A stretch of 64,000 bases of DNA from Reichenbachiella faecimaris (GTDB lineage: Bacteria; Bacteroidota; Bacteroidia; Cytophagales; Cyclobacteriaceae). The notes under the pieces were generated by a model. The model did not search any database and was not told where the DNA came from. It worked only from the letters and a program-made list of their open reading frames with translations. Below, in pieces: positions 15,686 to 23,285 of this stretch (within the stretch, counting starts at the first letter, position 1; each line of letters begins with the position of its first letter). The position numbers and the translations under genes were made by a program. The DNA is taken from assembly GCF_900176375.1 (NCBI RefSeq), contig NZ_FWYF01000004.1, positions 124,001 to 188,000 of the forward strand, written 5' to 3'.

Positions 15686-16503
15686 TTCTTGAATGACTCA
15701 ATACTCGGAAATTTTATGAGTGAATAGATCAAACTATCTTCGGCAACTAAATTAGCATGGTCATCATAATACTGCCATTTACCTATAGGTTTCATTTGCT
15801 TAATCTGGCCCTTGACTATCCCTTTTTCTCCTTGCACAGGATAATAAAAAGTTCCTTCACCATTTTCAACCTGATAATTGCCCAAGCTATCCCAAATACT
15901 TAGAAATAACTGCTGTCCTTTTTCCACCTTTAGCACCATAGCCATATTGCCGTTTGAATACCAACTTGTCCAAAGGCTATCCATTTTTCCTTCCTTGTAA
16001 ATCCCATATGCTGAAATTGATCCAGTTTCATAAAAACTTTTCATCTCACCGTGAAATAATCCTTTTCTAAAATTGACTTTAGCTAGTAGTTTACCCCCTT
16101 TGCTCCATTGGCACCATTGACTATCTTTTTGTCCATCTGTAAAAAACCCTGTTTCCTTAATCTGACCATTTGAATGATACTCTTCATAAGCCCCGTCATG
16201 CAGCCCTTCCTCATAGCTTGCTTTTTTCCTCAGTCCACCACCTTCAAACCAATATTTCCACAAACCTTCTTTCTTCCCTTGTTTATAGTCTCCTTTTTCC
16301 TCCTTTTGTCCGTTTTCATACCAATACGTCCAAGTTCCTTCTTCCAAATTGTCTTTGATAAATCCTAGGTAAAAAAGATTTCCATTAGGATAGTATTCTT
16401 TCACTTCATGCTGATCATTTGTACAACCCATTCCAAACATGATAATAACTAGAAAATACCTATCTAATAGTTGCTTATATTTTTTTTTTAATCTGGGGCC
16501 CAT
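15682..16503 (-). CDS. MORN/YwqK-like repeat lipoprotein, possible immunity protein
   Basis: 273 residues. A hydrophobic leader (about 15-26) ends at a lipobox cysteine (FLVIIMFGMGC, Cys27). The rest is a run of about seven MORN-type repeats: YYPNGNLFYLGF, YWYENGQKEEKGDYKQG, YWFEGGGLRKKASYEEG, EYHSNGQIKETGFFTDG, SFYETGSISAYGIYKEG and others. Repeats of this kind form extended beta-sheets; the YwqK family of them is annotated as antitoxin/immunity-like. The start overlaps the last 16 bases of the upstream modular protein gene and its stop overlaps the membrane protein start, so the three genes form a tightly coupled set. An immunity role is inference. Confidence 0.7.
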   Translation of the reverse strand: MGPRLKKKYKQLLDRYFLVIIMFGMGCTNDQHEVKEYYPNGNLFYLGFIKDNLEEGTWTYWYENGQKEEKGDYKQGKKEGLWKYWFEGGGLRKKASYEEGLHDGAYEEYHSNGQIKETGFFTDGQKDSQWCQWSKGGKLLAKVNFRKGLFHGEMKSFYETGSISAYGIYKEGKMDSLWTSWYSNGNMAMVLKVEKGQQLFLSIWDSLGNYQVENGEGTFYYPVQGEKGIVKGQIKQMKPIGKWQYYDDHANLVAEDSLIYSLIKFPSIESFKK

Positions 16504-17321
16504 GAACTCAATATTTCATAATTCAACATAAGCACATCAGCACCTGTTTCAATACCAAAAATCCATAAAACGGAATCAGCAAAATGAGACTTATCAACTG
16601 TAACTGATTGACCTGGTAGTAAGTAATGCGAACTTGGATCTTGAAAGGACGGATTGTCCCAAGTGATAGTAAACGCAACTGGCAAAATATTAACATTTGT
16701 AAATTTTAGCTGAATCAACTGCCCAGCAACTATTTCTACAGGCCCAAGCGACTCGGTTAAATCGCCCTTCGCGAACATTCCTTGAGAGAGAGGAAACAAA
16801 TTAGTTTCATCGCCTTCACCTTCATTGTCTGTATCATCATCAATTTCATACTCCTCCAGAAAATCCTCAAAGCTCTGTTCTTCATAATCCGACATCAATC
16901 CGTCCAAGGCTGCACTATAAGCCTCTGCATAGGCCTGATCATAGAGTTCGTCGTATCCCGTATATGAACCCTCCACTTCTACTCCACCTTGATAATCATC
17001 TCCTAGCACCTCATCCATGATATCTTCCAGAATAGCATATTCAATATCACTACAATACAAGCTTATCCCGTGCTCTTTAAGCTTTTGATTGGCTTCATCC
17101 GTGTAGTTTTTGTAAAATATGGTCCACTGCTCTTCAAATATCTTCTGATGTTCTTCTAGATCAGCATTATCTGCAGCCCTTAATGCTTCTACTGCTTCTC
17201 TGGCCGCCTCATGCGCCAGGTCTACAGCCTCATCCCTAGCGGCCTGTTCTGCTGCTTCTCGTGCTTCTGCTACGGCTTGCTCATAAGCCGCATAGGCTTC
17301 ATCATATTCTTCTTCGTTCAT
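16488..17321 (-). CDS. modular protein A: shared acidic helical N-domain, beta-rich C-domain (candidate effector)
   Basis: 277 residues, no signal peptide. Residues 1-60 are an Ala/Glu-rich helical stretch beginning MNEEEY. Residues about 60-150 contain FEEQWT(I/F)FYK, GIS(L/V)YCSDIEY and YAEAYSAALD, shared with the paralogue at 17996-18976. By hand alignment roughly two thirds of the first 142 residues are identical. After an acidic linker (DDDTDNEGEGDE) the C-terminus (about 175-277) is unrelated to the paralogue: a beta-rich segment with VEIVAGQLIQLKFTN and LLPGQSVTVDKS. A constant N-domain with interchangeable C-domains is typical of delivered effectors. The following lipoprotein and membrane genes overlap or abut, as immunity genes do. 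No known family is recognised; the toxin idea is inference. Confidence 0.65.
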   Translation of the reverse strand: MNEEEYDEAYAAYEQAVAEAREAAEQAARDEAVDLAHEAAREAVEALRAADNADLEEHQKIFEEQWTIFYKNYTDEANQKLKEHGISLYCSDIEYAILEDIMDEVLGDDYQGGVEVEGSYTGYDELYDQAYAEAYSAALDGLMSDYEEQSFEDFLEEYEIDDDTDNEGEGDETNLFPLSQGMFAKGDLTESLGPVEIVAGQLIQLKFTNVNILPVAFTITWDNPSFQDPSSHYLLPGQSVTVDKSHFADSVLWIFGIETGADVLMLNYEILSSWAPD

Positions 17322-17385
17322 TGGATAATTGGTTAGGTTAAATTGGTATAAGTATTAATTGTTTGTTTTTTCTGTATGCTAAAAA

Positions 17386-18024
17386 TTACTCTGGTTGAAA
17401 AATCAGTTGCCCCTGTTCTAAAAAAATTTGATGCAAATTCTCCTTATAAATCCCCCTGATATATAGTTTATCCTCACTCATAATCTCTTGTAATTCGAAA
17501 TTTTTATTGAAGACTACATTAGACTCATTAGCAGCAAATGAAATGATGGTTAAGAATGGAGGAATACTGGCGTAGGGATAACCAAACAGCACGAGTACGT
17601 AATGATTTGATCCCATGTCTAGCACAATAAACCTATCATTTTCCACTAGAGAGTGGTTGTTGATCAATTCCTTGATTCTACTTCGTGTATTTCCTGTCTC
17701 CCAACCATTGAGGTTAGAAAACTCACCTATGGAAGCATCATCTGAGGACAAAGAAACCTTATAAAAGTCGCCAGGTTCATCCCAGTTTTGAATTCCAAAA
17801 GTTGTAACTTCAATTTCAGCGAAATTCTCTAAGCGAAAGGTTTTAATATTTGCATTTTCGTAGGCTAGCCCACCACGAGAAGGCATTTCATCAATAAGAT
17901 TTGGGTTGACATTTATTATATTCATACTCGTTTTTTTTTGCTTTTGTCCAAAACAGGAAACCAATCCCAATGAACATGTACATATTATGATAAGACTAAT
18001 CCTCACAACTTGTGTCTCCCACAT
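17386..18024 (-). CDS. lipoprotein encoded directly after modular protein B, possible immunity protein
   Basis: About 212 residues from the ATG at 18022-18024 (MWETQVVRISLIIICTCSLG then a lipobox Cys in VSCFGQ). A GTG at 18004-18006 would give the more usual 18-residue leader, and earlier ATGs at 18042 and 18045 are also in frame. Either way the gene starts inside the last codons of modular protein B, which ends at 17996. The mature protein is mixed alpha/beta and acidic, with no family recognised. A lipid-anchored periplasmic protein overlapping the end of a gene whose C-domain looks like a cysteine hydrolase is the layout expected of a periplasmic immunity protein. A 64-base AT-rich gap separates it from modular protein A. 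Confidence 0.6.
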   Translation of the reverse strand: MWETQVVRISLIIICTCSLGLVSCFGQKQKKTSMNIINVNPNLIDEMPSRGGLAYENANIKTFRLENFAEIEVTTFGIQNWDEPGDFYKVSLSSDDASIGEFSNLNGWETGNTRSRIKELINNHSLVENDRFIVLDMGSNHYVLVLFGYPYASIPPFLTIISFAANESNVVFNKNFELQEIMSEDKLYIRGIYKENLHQIFLEQGQLIFQPE

Positions 18025-18976
18025 ACTTATAAAACTCAACATCATCTTTTTTATCTGAACCCCAGCTGAAACTAATTTTCTTACTTTTCCACTTTTTTGA
18101 GGGGCCTGTATCAAACCCTAAAGGAACATCTTCACCCCAAGATCCACTATAGGCCTCTTCTCCTGGTACAATAACAATAACATGACCTGACTCACTTCCT
18201 TCTTCCTGGGCTCCTGCTACTACAAAAACGCCATCATTAGCCAAACCTTGAGCATCTTCCATTTCAATCAGTTCCCAATCATCGCTATCCTGCCAATGCT
18301 CAACTAATTCATTGGCCAGCATTCCGTCTAAATCAGTATTGCAAGTGAGTTCATTGTAAAACAATCGCAATCCAATGTTGCATGCCTTTTCGTCATGAGC
18401 ATAATCGTCATTCACTGTATTCAGCGCATTTTCACTTGCAGTACTTAGTTGATCTTGGGTGAAATTTGATTCCTCTTCTTCATTTTCGTCATCATCTACA
18501 AAATCTTCAAGAAAATCCTCAAAATCCAAATCAATCTCAATATTGGATATCAATTCATCCAATGCAGCTGAGTACGCATCCGCATAAGCTTCAGCGTAGA
18601 GATCGTCATATCCAATATAAGTGCCCACTACCTCCACACCTCCTCCATACTCATCTCCCAGCACATCATTCATTATATCATCAAGGATCCCGTATTCTAT
18701 ATCACTGCAGTAAACACTGATGCCACGGTCACTCAAGGCCTGATTAGCTTCATCTGTCCAGGTTTTATAAAAAAAAGTCCACTGCTCTTCAAATGCCTGT
18801 TGCTGTTCAGCCAGAGCACCTGAGTCCTCAGCTCTTGCTTCTTCTACTGCCAGCCTAGCCGCTTCATGTGCCAGCTCAATCGCTGCATTTCTTGCGGCCT
18901 CTTCAGCTTCTTCTCGCGCCTGAGCCAACGCTTCCTCGTATGCGGCTCGTGCAGCCTCATATTCTTCTTCGTTCAT
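17996..18976 (-). CDS. modular protein B: shared N-domain plus candidate cysteine-hydrolase C-domain
   Basis: 326 residues, no signal peptide. The first 150 or so (MNEEEYEAARAAYEEALAQA onward) are closely similar to modular protein A, then an acidic linker (DFVDDDENEEEES). The C-domain (about 175-326) is different. A Cys in DEKACNIGLRLFYNEL begins a helix, LANDGVFVVAG leads to a strand, and SGHVIVIVPGEE carries a His. A Cys at a helix start and a His in a GHV strand is the layout of papain-like peptidoglycan amidases (NlpC/P60, CHAP, several Tae-type effectors). The enzyme call rests on this pattern alone. A lipoprotein gene overlaps its 3' end, and the OB-like protein gene lies 19 bases upstream. 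Confidence 0.65.
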   Translation of the reverse strand: MNEEEYEAARAAYEEALAQAREEAEEAARNAAIELAHEAARLAVEEARAEDSGALAEQQQAFEEQWTFFYKTWTDEANQALSDRGISVYCSDIEYGILDDIMNDVLGDEYGGGVEVVGTYIGYDDLYAEAYADAYSAALDELISNIEIDLDFEDFLEDFVDDDENEEEESNFTQDQLSTASENALNTVNDDYAHDEKACNIGLRLFYNELTCNTDLDGMLANELVEHWQDSDDWELIEMEDAQGLANDGVFVVAGAQEEGSESGHVIVIVPGEEAYSGSWGEDVPLGFDTGPSKKWKSKKISFSWGSDKKDDVEFYKYVGDTSCED

Positions 18977-18995
18977 GGTTACTTAGGTTGGTAAA

Positions 18996-20171
18996 TTATT
19001 GGTTGATTGCTATACTCCAGGCCATATTCAGATTCTTTGGCCAGCAGAAATAGTTTGGAGCAGCTAAATTGAGAAATGATACACGCCACGCTTTTTCTAA
19101 ACTCGTATTTAGCCTTAGCTTATCTATATGCACAACAGTCTTTCCTTTTGAAAAACTGCTGTTGTGTCTTACTTCGCCATTAAGGTTACAATAGCAACCT
19201 TTCTGTAATCCATAAATTTGTATGTTCACAAACGGCATGACGACTTCTACTTGATTTTTGTCTTTCAGGTCTTTAACAATTACCTGACTGTAGCTTCCCT
19301 GTTCAGTATCAACCATCTTAACCTGCTCTACCACCCCTTGAAGTTCTACAAATTTTCCTTCAGGCATTTTCTCCACCTGGCTTATGCTCACGTTTTTTCC
19401 GTCTGGAAAATCAATATCATAGGGCATGAAATTGATTTTCTTGAAAACAGAGGCATCCTTTTTCAAATTGACTCCCACCAGCTGAAACATGAGCATGTGA
19501 GAAGCTACGTAGCTGGCAAGACACTCCCTGGTTAGTTGATTTATTTGGGTGAGCACAAAACCAAGTTTGCGCAAATTTCCAGATATCCCCTTAGCTTTAA
19601 AGTATTCAAAAACCTTTACAAATTTCACTTGTGCTTGTGCCAGCTCAGGCACAAAAGATTCTATAAAGTCCGAAAACTCAAGACATTTCTGCGATATTTC
19701 TTGCTGCGTTTTCTTTTGTAAGATTAATGTATACAGTTGTATTTGATACTCATCCAAAAGGCTGTTGATCTTGTTCATTGCAGCTGAAGCAATTTGAACC
19801 ATCTCCCCTGAGTTCTTTGTTACTTCAGTATTTTTTATCGCAATTTTTTGCAACTCTATTTCAGCCTGAAGTCTAAAGGCAATAGCATTTGTCAGCAATA
19901 GCTCGTTGCTTTTAATTGCCTTTTGGGCCCTGTGTCCGGATTTTATTTTTTCTATGGTTCGATCCGCCTGGCGTAATCTTTCACAAGATTGATAAAGTTT
20001 TCTAAGTGATAAATTACCTGTTCTTAGATAAGAATTGGACAGCTCTTTAATTTTCTCCCAGTCAAGGCTGGCTACCGCTTTTTTCAATTTCAAACTCCCA
20101 TCAAGTGCGTCCAGCTGAATTTTGGACAAATCAATAGGAAGATCAATTGTTTTGATTGTGTTGGTTGGCAT
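18996..20171 (-). CDS. alpha-helical protein with OB-like C-terminal region, first gene of the array
   Basis: 391 residues, soluble, no leader. Residues about 20-240 are long amphipathic helices (LRQADRTIEKIKSGHRAQKA, IASAAMNKINSLLDEYQIQL). Residues about 275-360 look like a small beta-barrel of OB type: GKFVELQGVVEQVKMVDTEQ, SQVIVKDLKDKNQVEVVMPF, GCYCNLNGEV. No family is recognised. It starts the leftward run with both modular proteins, 309 bases from the TPR gene. It could be an adaptor, chaperone or loading factor for the two proteins sharing an N-domain, or a helical pore-former in its own right. Both are guesses from order and composition. Confidence 0.55.
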   Translation of the reverse strand: MPTNTIKTIDLPIDLSKIQLDALDGSLKLKKAVASLDWEKIKELSNSYLRTGNLSLRKLYQSCERLRQADRTIEKIKSGHRAQKAIKSNELLLTNAIAFRLQAEIELQKIAIKNTEVTKNSGEMVQIASAAMNKINSLLDEYQIQLYTLILQKKTQQEISQKCLEFSDFIESFVPELAQAQVKFVKVFEYFKAKGISGNLRKLGFVLTQINQLTRECLASYVASHMLMFQLVGVNLKKDASVFKKINFMPYDIDFPDGKNVSISQVEKMPEGKFVELQGVVEQVKMVDTEQGSYSQVIVKDLKDKNQVEVVMPFVNIQIYGLQKGCYCNLNGEVRHNSSFSKGKTVVHIDKLRLNTSLEKAWRVSFLNLAAPNYFCWPKNLNMAWSIAINQ

Positions 20172-20480
20172 GGTTAAGAAGGTCTAGATAAAAAGTAGTT
20201 ATTAGGTTTAGTTAAATTGGTTACACTATGCACAAAGAACAAGGGCTGTTCATTGATGCACAATCAATTCATCTCAAATACTACTTTTTTGACGTGTGCT
20301 GAAAACGTCTTAACAATGCTAAAAAAATTATTTTAAAAATCATAATTCCAACATTATTTCTATGCTAGATTATAAAAACCGAACAATACTAGTCACTGTC
20401 CCAAAAGGCAAAAGCCCTCACGGCATGATGAAATAATAAATTGGTATGAGACCAATTTATTACTTGACACTCGTAACTGA
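20172..20480. other. 309-bp intergenic region between the TPR gene and the modular-protein group
   Basis: No coding frame of note. It must hold the promoter of the leftward group (no clear TAnnTTTG box seen) and the end of the TPR transcript. The only marked structure is the hairpin at 20434-20462. A short GACG...CGTC pair lies near 20290-20310. Confidence 0.4.
20434..20462 (-). terminator. perfect 12-bp A/T-rich hairpin after the TPR gene
   Basis: TAATAAATTGGT (20434-20445) and ACCAATTTATTA (20451-20462) are exact complements around a five-base loop. It lies 19 bases past the TPR gene stop on the minus strand. A/T-rich sequence follows but no uninterrupted U-run, so it could be a terminator, a processing/stability hairpin or an operator. 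Confidence 0.5.
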
Positions 20481-21071
20481 TTATTTACAATACTTCTTTT
20501 GAGCAGCGTCTGCTTCTTTCACTCCTAAGTCCTTGGCTGACTTAAAATCTGAGCAAGCACCTTTCTTTCGATTGCCTTGCATTTTGATTGCACCACGATA
20601 GAGATAAGCTTCTCCTAGTTCACGATCTAAATTAATGGCATTGTTATAGGCAGTCAAAGCTTCCGAAAAGGAACCTAGTTGATGTTGTGCTCTACCTAAC
20701 CAAAAATGCGCTTGGGGCAAATTCACATTTTCTTTTACGCCCATTTCTGCATAGTATTTGGCTTTTTCAAAATTGTGATCTCGGTAATAAAACTTGCTAA
20801 GGCTCAACATGGCTGAAGTATTCTTCTTATCTATGTCCAAAACCTTCTCGAAATCACCATAAGCTTTTTGGAATTTACCCAATTCCTCAAAAGATCTTCC
20901 ACGGTTATAAATTGACTTAACATGGGAAGGGTGTAATTTCAAATATTCATCATACGCTTTGATGGCCTCCGCATATTTTCCATCACTATACAAAGTATCT
21001 CCTTTGGTTCTTTCGTCGTTCTCACACGCAAACAGTGCTATGACAAGCACCCAGATCATCAAATGTCTCAT
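20481..21071 (-). CDS. tetratricopeptide-repeat lipoprotein
   Basis: 196 residues with a lipoprotein leader (MRHLMIWVLVIALFAC, Cys16). About five TPR units follow, for example GDTLYSDGKYAEAIKAYDEY, YNRGRSFEELGKFQKAYGDF and FWLGRAQHQLGSFSEALTAY. TPRs are protein-protein interaction modules; the partner is unknown. It lies 56 bases downstream of the DUF1573 gene on the same strand and may be co-transcribed. Confidence 0.8.
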   Translation of the reverse strand: MRHLMIWVLVIALFACENDERTKGDTLYSDGKYAEAIKAYDEYLKLHPSHVKSIYNRGRSFEELGKFQKAYGDFEKVLDIDKKNTSAMLSLSKFYYRDHNFEKAKYYAEMGVKENVNLPQAHFWLGRAQHQLGSFSEALTAYNNAINLDRELGEAYLYRGAIKMQGNRKKGACSDFKSAKDLGVKEADAAQKKYCK

Positions 21072-21127
21072 TACTCAAATTTTCAGCAAACTTAAGACGA
21101 ATACTTAAATAATGGGAGAATATTAGA

Positions 21128-22222
21128 TCAATTTGAGGGGACAATAGAAGCTTTAATGGATACTACTTGTACCGGATCCACTGGATCATTTGAATATATG
21201 GTAATGGATTTGTTTTGATTTCCCTTCCTGTTTGTAGCATCAAATGTACCTTTCAGGGTCACTGACTTACCAGGTTTGATAGTATTTTTTGATAGTTCAG
21301 CAAGAAAACATCCACAGTTTGATTTTACTTTTCTAATGTCTAATGTAGACAAACCATGGTTAGTGATTTGAAACTCAGCAACTGTTTTAGAGTCCACATT
21401 GACCTTACCTAAATCTTGTAATCTATCTGTTATGGCCAACTTTGGCGCTTTGGCCAACTCTTCTTTAGACATTGGCGGAAAATATTCAGAGATAGTGGCC
21501 AACACATTTAATTTCTTTGATTCAGCGTTTTCTTCATTGGTATAAATCGTAATCCCATGATTGTTGTAGCCCAAATTGTCGTCATGATCAGGGTCGTAAT
21601 TGATTGTAATCTTTACCACCTGCTTTGGCAACATTGTAGAAGACTCAAATGACAACTTTATAAACTCAGGCGCATCATATTTTTCTAATAACTGTAGGGT
21701 GTCTGCACCATCATTATAGATATCAAAGGATTTTTCTACTTTCTGCTCAGTGGTGATTTTGCCCATGTTTATAGATCTACTCTTAAACCTTGTATTTCCA
21801 ACCTTTACTGTCATCTGCTCTTCCAGAGATTTGACTTTAGGAATGACCTTTCCTTTGATATATGCTCGAATCAAAGCTGGCTCGCCATTGGTTGTGATAG
21901 TAAGCGTTTTCCTAAAACTACCCGGGCGGTTTCTTGGATTGTATTGCGCTTTCACAAATCCTCTTTGACCTGGGAGTACGGGCTCTTTAGACCAGCCTGG
22001 CGTGGTACATCCGCATGAGGCTCTGACATGACTGATAATTAAAGGAGCTGTACCCTTGTTTTCAAATTCAAATTCATGAATAGCTGGCCCATCTTCTTCT
22101 TTTATTTCACCAAAATCGAAATCATCATTGATGAACTCAAGAATACCCTTTTCCTGAGCCAGAAGCAGGCTTGAACTAAAAACAAACAAAAGAAGAATAG
22201 CTGATTTACTAAATTTTGACAT
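21128..22222 (-). CDS. DUF1573 domain protein, exported
   Basis: 364 residues with a signal peptide (MSKFSKSAILLLFVFSSSLLLAQ). Three Ig-like modules of the DUF1573 type follow. The first (about 28-125) contains FDFGEI, HEFEFENKGTAPLIIS and RASCGCTTPGW; the middle one is cysteine-free; the last (about 270-360) contains FQITNHGLSTLDI and KSNCGCFLAEL. DUF1573 domains occur in exported Bacteroidota proteins; their molecular role is not established. It is divergent from trpS, with a 90-bp shared upstream region. Confidence 0.85.
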   Translation of the reverse strand: MSKFSKSAILLLFVFSSSLLLAQEKGILEFINDDFDFGEIKEEDGPAIHEFEFENKGTAPLIISHVRASCGCTTPGWSKEPVLPGQRGFVKAQYNPRNRPGSFRKTLTITTNGEPALIRAYIKGKVIPKVKSLEEQMTVKVGNTRFKSRSINMGKITTEQKVEKSFDIYNDGADTLQLLEKYDAPEFIKLSFESSTMLPKQVVKITINYDPDHDDNLGYNNHGITIYTNEENAESKKLNVLATISEYFPPMSKEELAKAPKLAITDRLQDLGKVNVDSKTVAEFQITNHGLSTLDIRKVKSNCGCFLAELSKNTIKPGKSVTLKGTFDATNRKGNQNKSITIYSNDPVDPVQVVSIKASIVPSN

Positions 22223-22312
22223 GGTTCTTTAAGAATAATTCATTGCAAATAAACAATAATGTGTTAACCTAGCAAAGGGAAATAATTTTATTAATTTGCG
22301 CAAAAATTAACT

Positions 22313-23281
22313 ATGGCGAGAGTATTAACAGGAATTCAGAGTTCGGGAAGGCCACACCTTGGCAACTTGCTTGGTGCCATTATGCCTGCGATCCAGCTTA
22401 CAGAAAATGAAGGACAGGAATCACTACTTTTCATTGCAGATCTACACTCTTTCACCACAATCAAAGACCCTGCAATAAGAAAAGAAAATACCAAATCCAT
22501 AGCTGCTGCCTGGCTCGCTTGTGGGTTGGATACCTCTAAATCCATTTTCTACAGACAGTCCAAAATTCCTGAAGTTTGCGAGCTGACATGGTTTCTCAAT
22601 TGTGTGACACCCTATCCCATGCTCGCCAATGCCCATTCTTTCAAAGATAAAGCAGGCAGACTCTCAGATGTAAATGCGGGTCTTTTTGATTATCCAGTAC
22701 TTATGGCCGCTGATATTATCATGTATGATGCAGAGATGGTGCCTGTAGGCAAAGATCAGAGGCAGCATGTCGAAATGACGCGGGATATTGCTAAAGCTTT
22801 CAACCATCAATTTGGGGAAATCTTTGTAATTCCTGAAGCTAAAATTGACAATCAAGTCATGACTATCCCAGGCATAGATGGTCAAAAAATGAGTAAATCA
22901 TACGGAAATATTATTGATGTTTTCTTGCCTGAAAAGAAGCTCAAAAAAAATGTGATGTCTATCGTGACAGATAGTACACCTATGGAGGAGCCAAAAAATC
23001 CTGATACCTGCAACGTATTCAATATCTTCAAGACCCTAGCCAATAAAGACCAAATTTCTGAAATGCGCAGCAATTATGAAGGAGGCAATTACGGTTATGG
23101 ACATGCCAAGACAGCACTTTTCGAACTCATGTTGGATCATTTTTCGGAAGAACGAAAAAGGTTTGACCATTTCATGAAAAATGAGAGTGTAATAGAACAA
23201 CACCTACAAGAAGGTGAAGAAAAAGCAAGAACCATTGCGCGAGACGTAATGAAAAGAGTAAAAACCACCATTGGATTCTAA
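22313..23281 (+). CDS. trpS: tryptophanyl-tRNA synthetase
   Basis: 322 residues, class I synthetase that charges tRNA-Trp. Signature motifs: SSGRPHLGNLLGA (HIGH box as HLGN), GKDQRQHVEMTRDIA and GQKMSKSYGN (KMSKS). The length fits bacterial TrpS. The phosphohexomutase gene begins five bases after its stop, so the two are probably co-transcribed. The AT-rich upstream stretch includes TTAATTTG, close to a -7 box. Confidence 0.97.
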   Translation: MARVLTGIQSSGRPHLGNLLGAIMPAIQLTENEGQESLLFIADLHSFTTIKDPAIRKENTKSIAAAWLACGLDTSKSIFYRQSKIPEVCELTWFLNCVTPYPMLANAHSFKDKAGRLSDVNAGLFDYPVLMAADIIMYDAEMVPVGKDQRQHVEMTRDIAKAFNHQFGEIFVIPEAKIDNQVMTIPGIDGQKMSKSYGNIIDVFLPEKKLKKNVMSIVTDSTPMEEPKNPDTCNVFNIFKTLANKDQISEMRSNYEGGNYGYGHAKTALFELMLDHFSEERKRFDHFMKNESVIEQHLQEGEEKARTIARDVMKRVKTTIGF

Positions 23282-23285
23282 AAAC

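Noticed and set aside
18466-18720. Plus-strand open frame with His/Pro-rich product opposite modular protein B
   Set aside because: It lies wholly inside the coding strand of the modular gene, whose acidic codons (GAA, GAT) read as His/Ser/Phe-rich on the other strand. No start context or homology supports it.
13148-20171. Classical restriction-modification, CBASS, retron or CRISPR defence system in the accessory region
   Set aside because: No methyltransferase, nuclease, cyclase, reverse transcriptase or repeat array was found among these genes.
23271-23285. TTG start for the phosphohexomutase overlapping trpS
   Set aside because: The ATG at 23286, five bases after the trpS stop, gives the normal N-terminus of the family.
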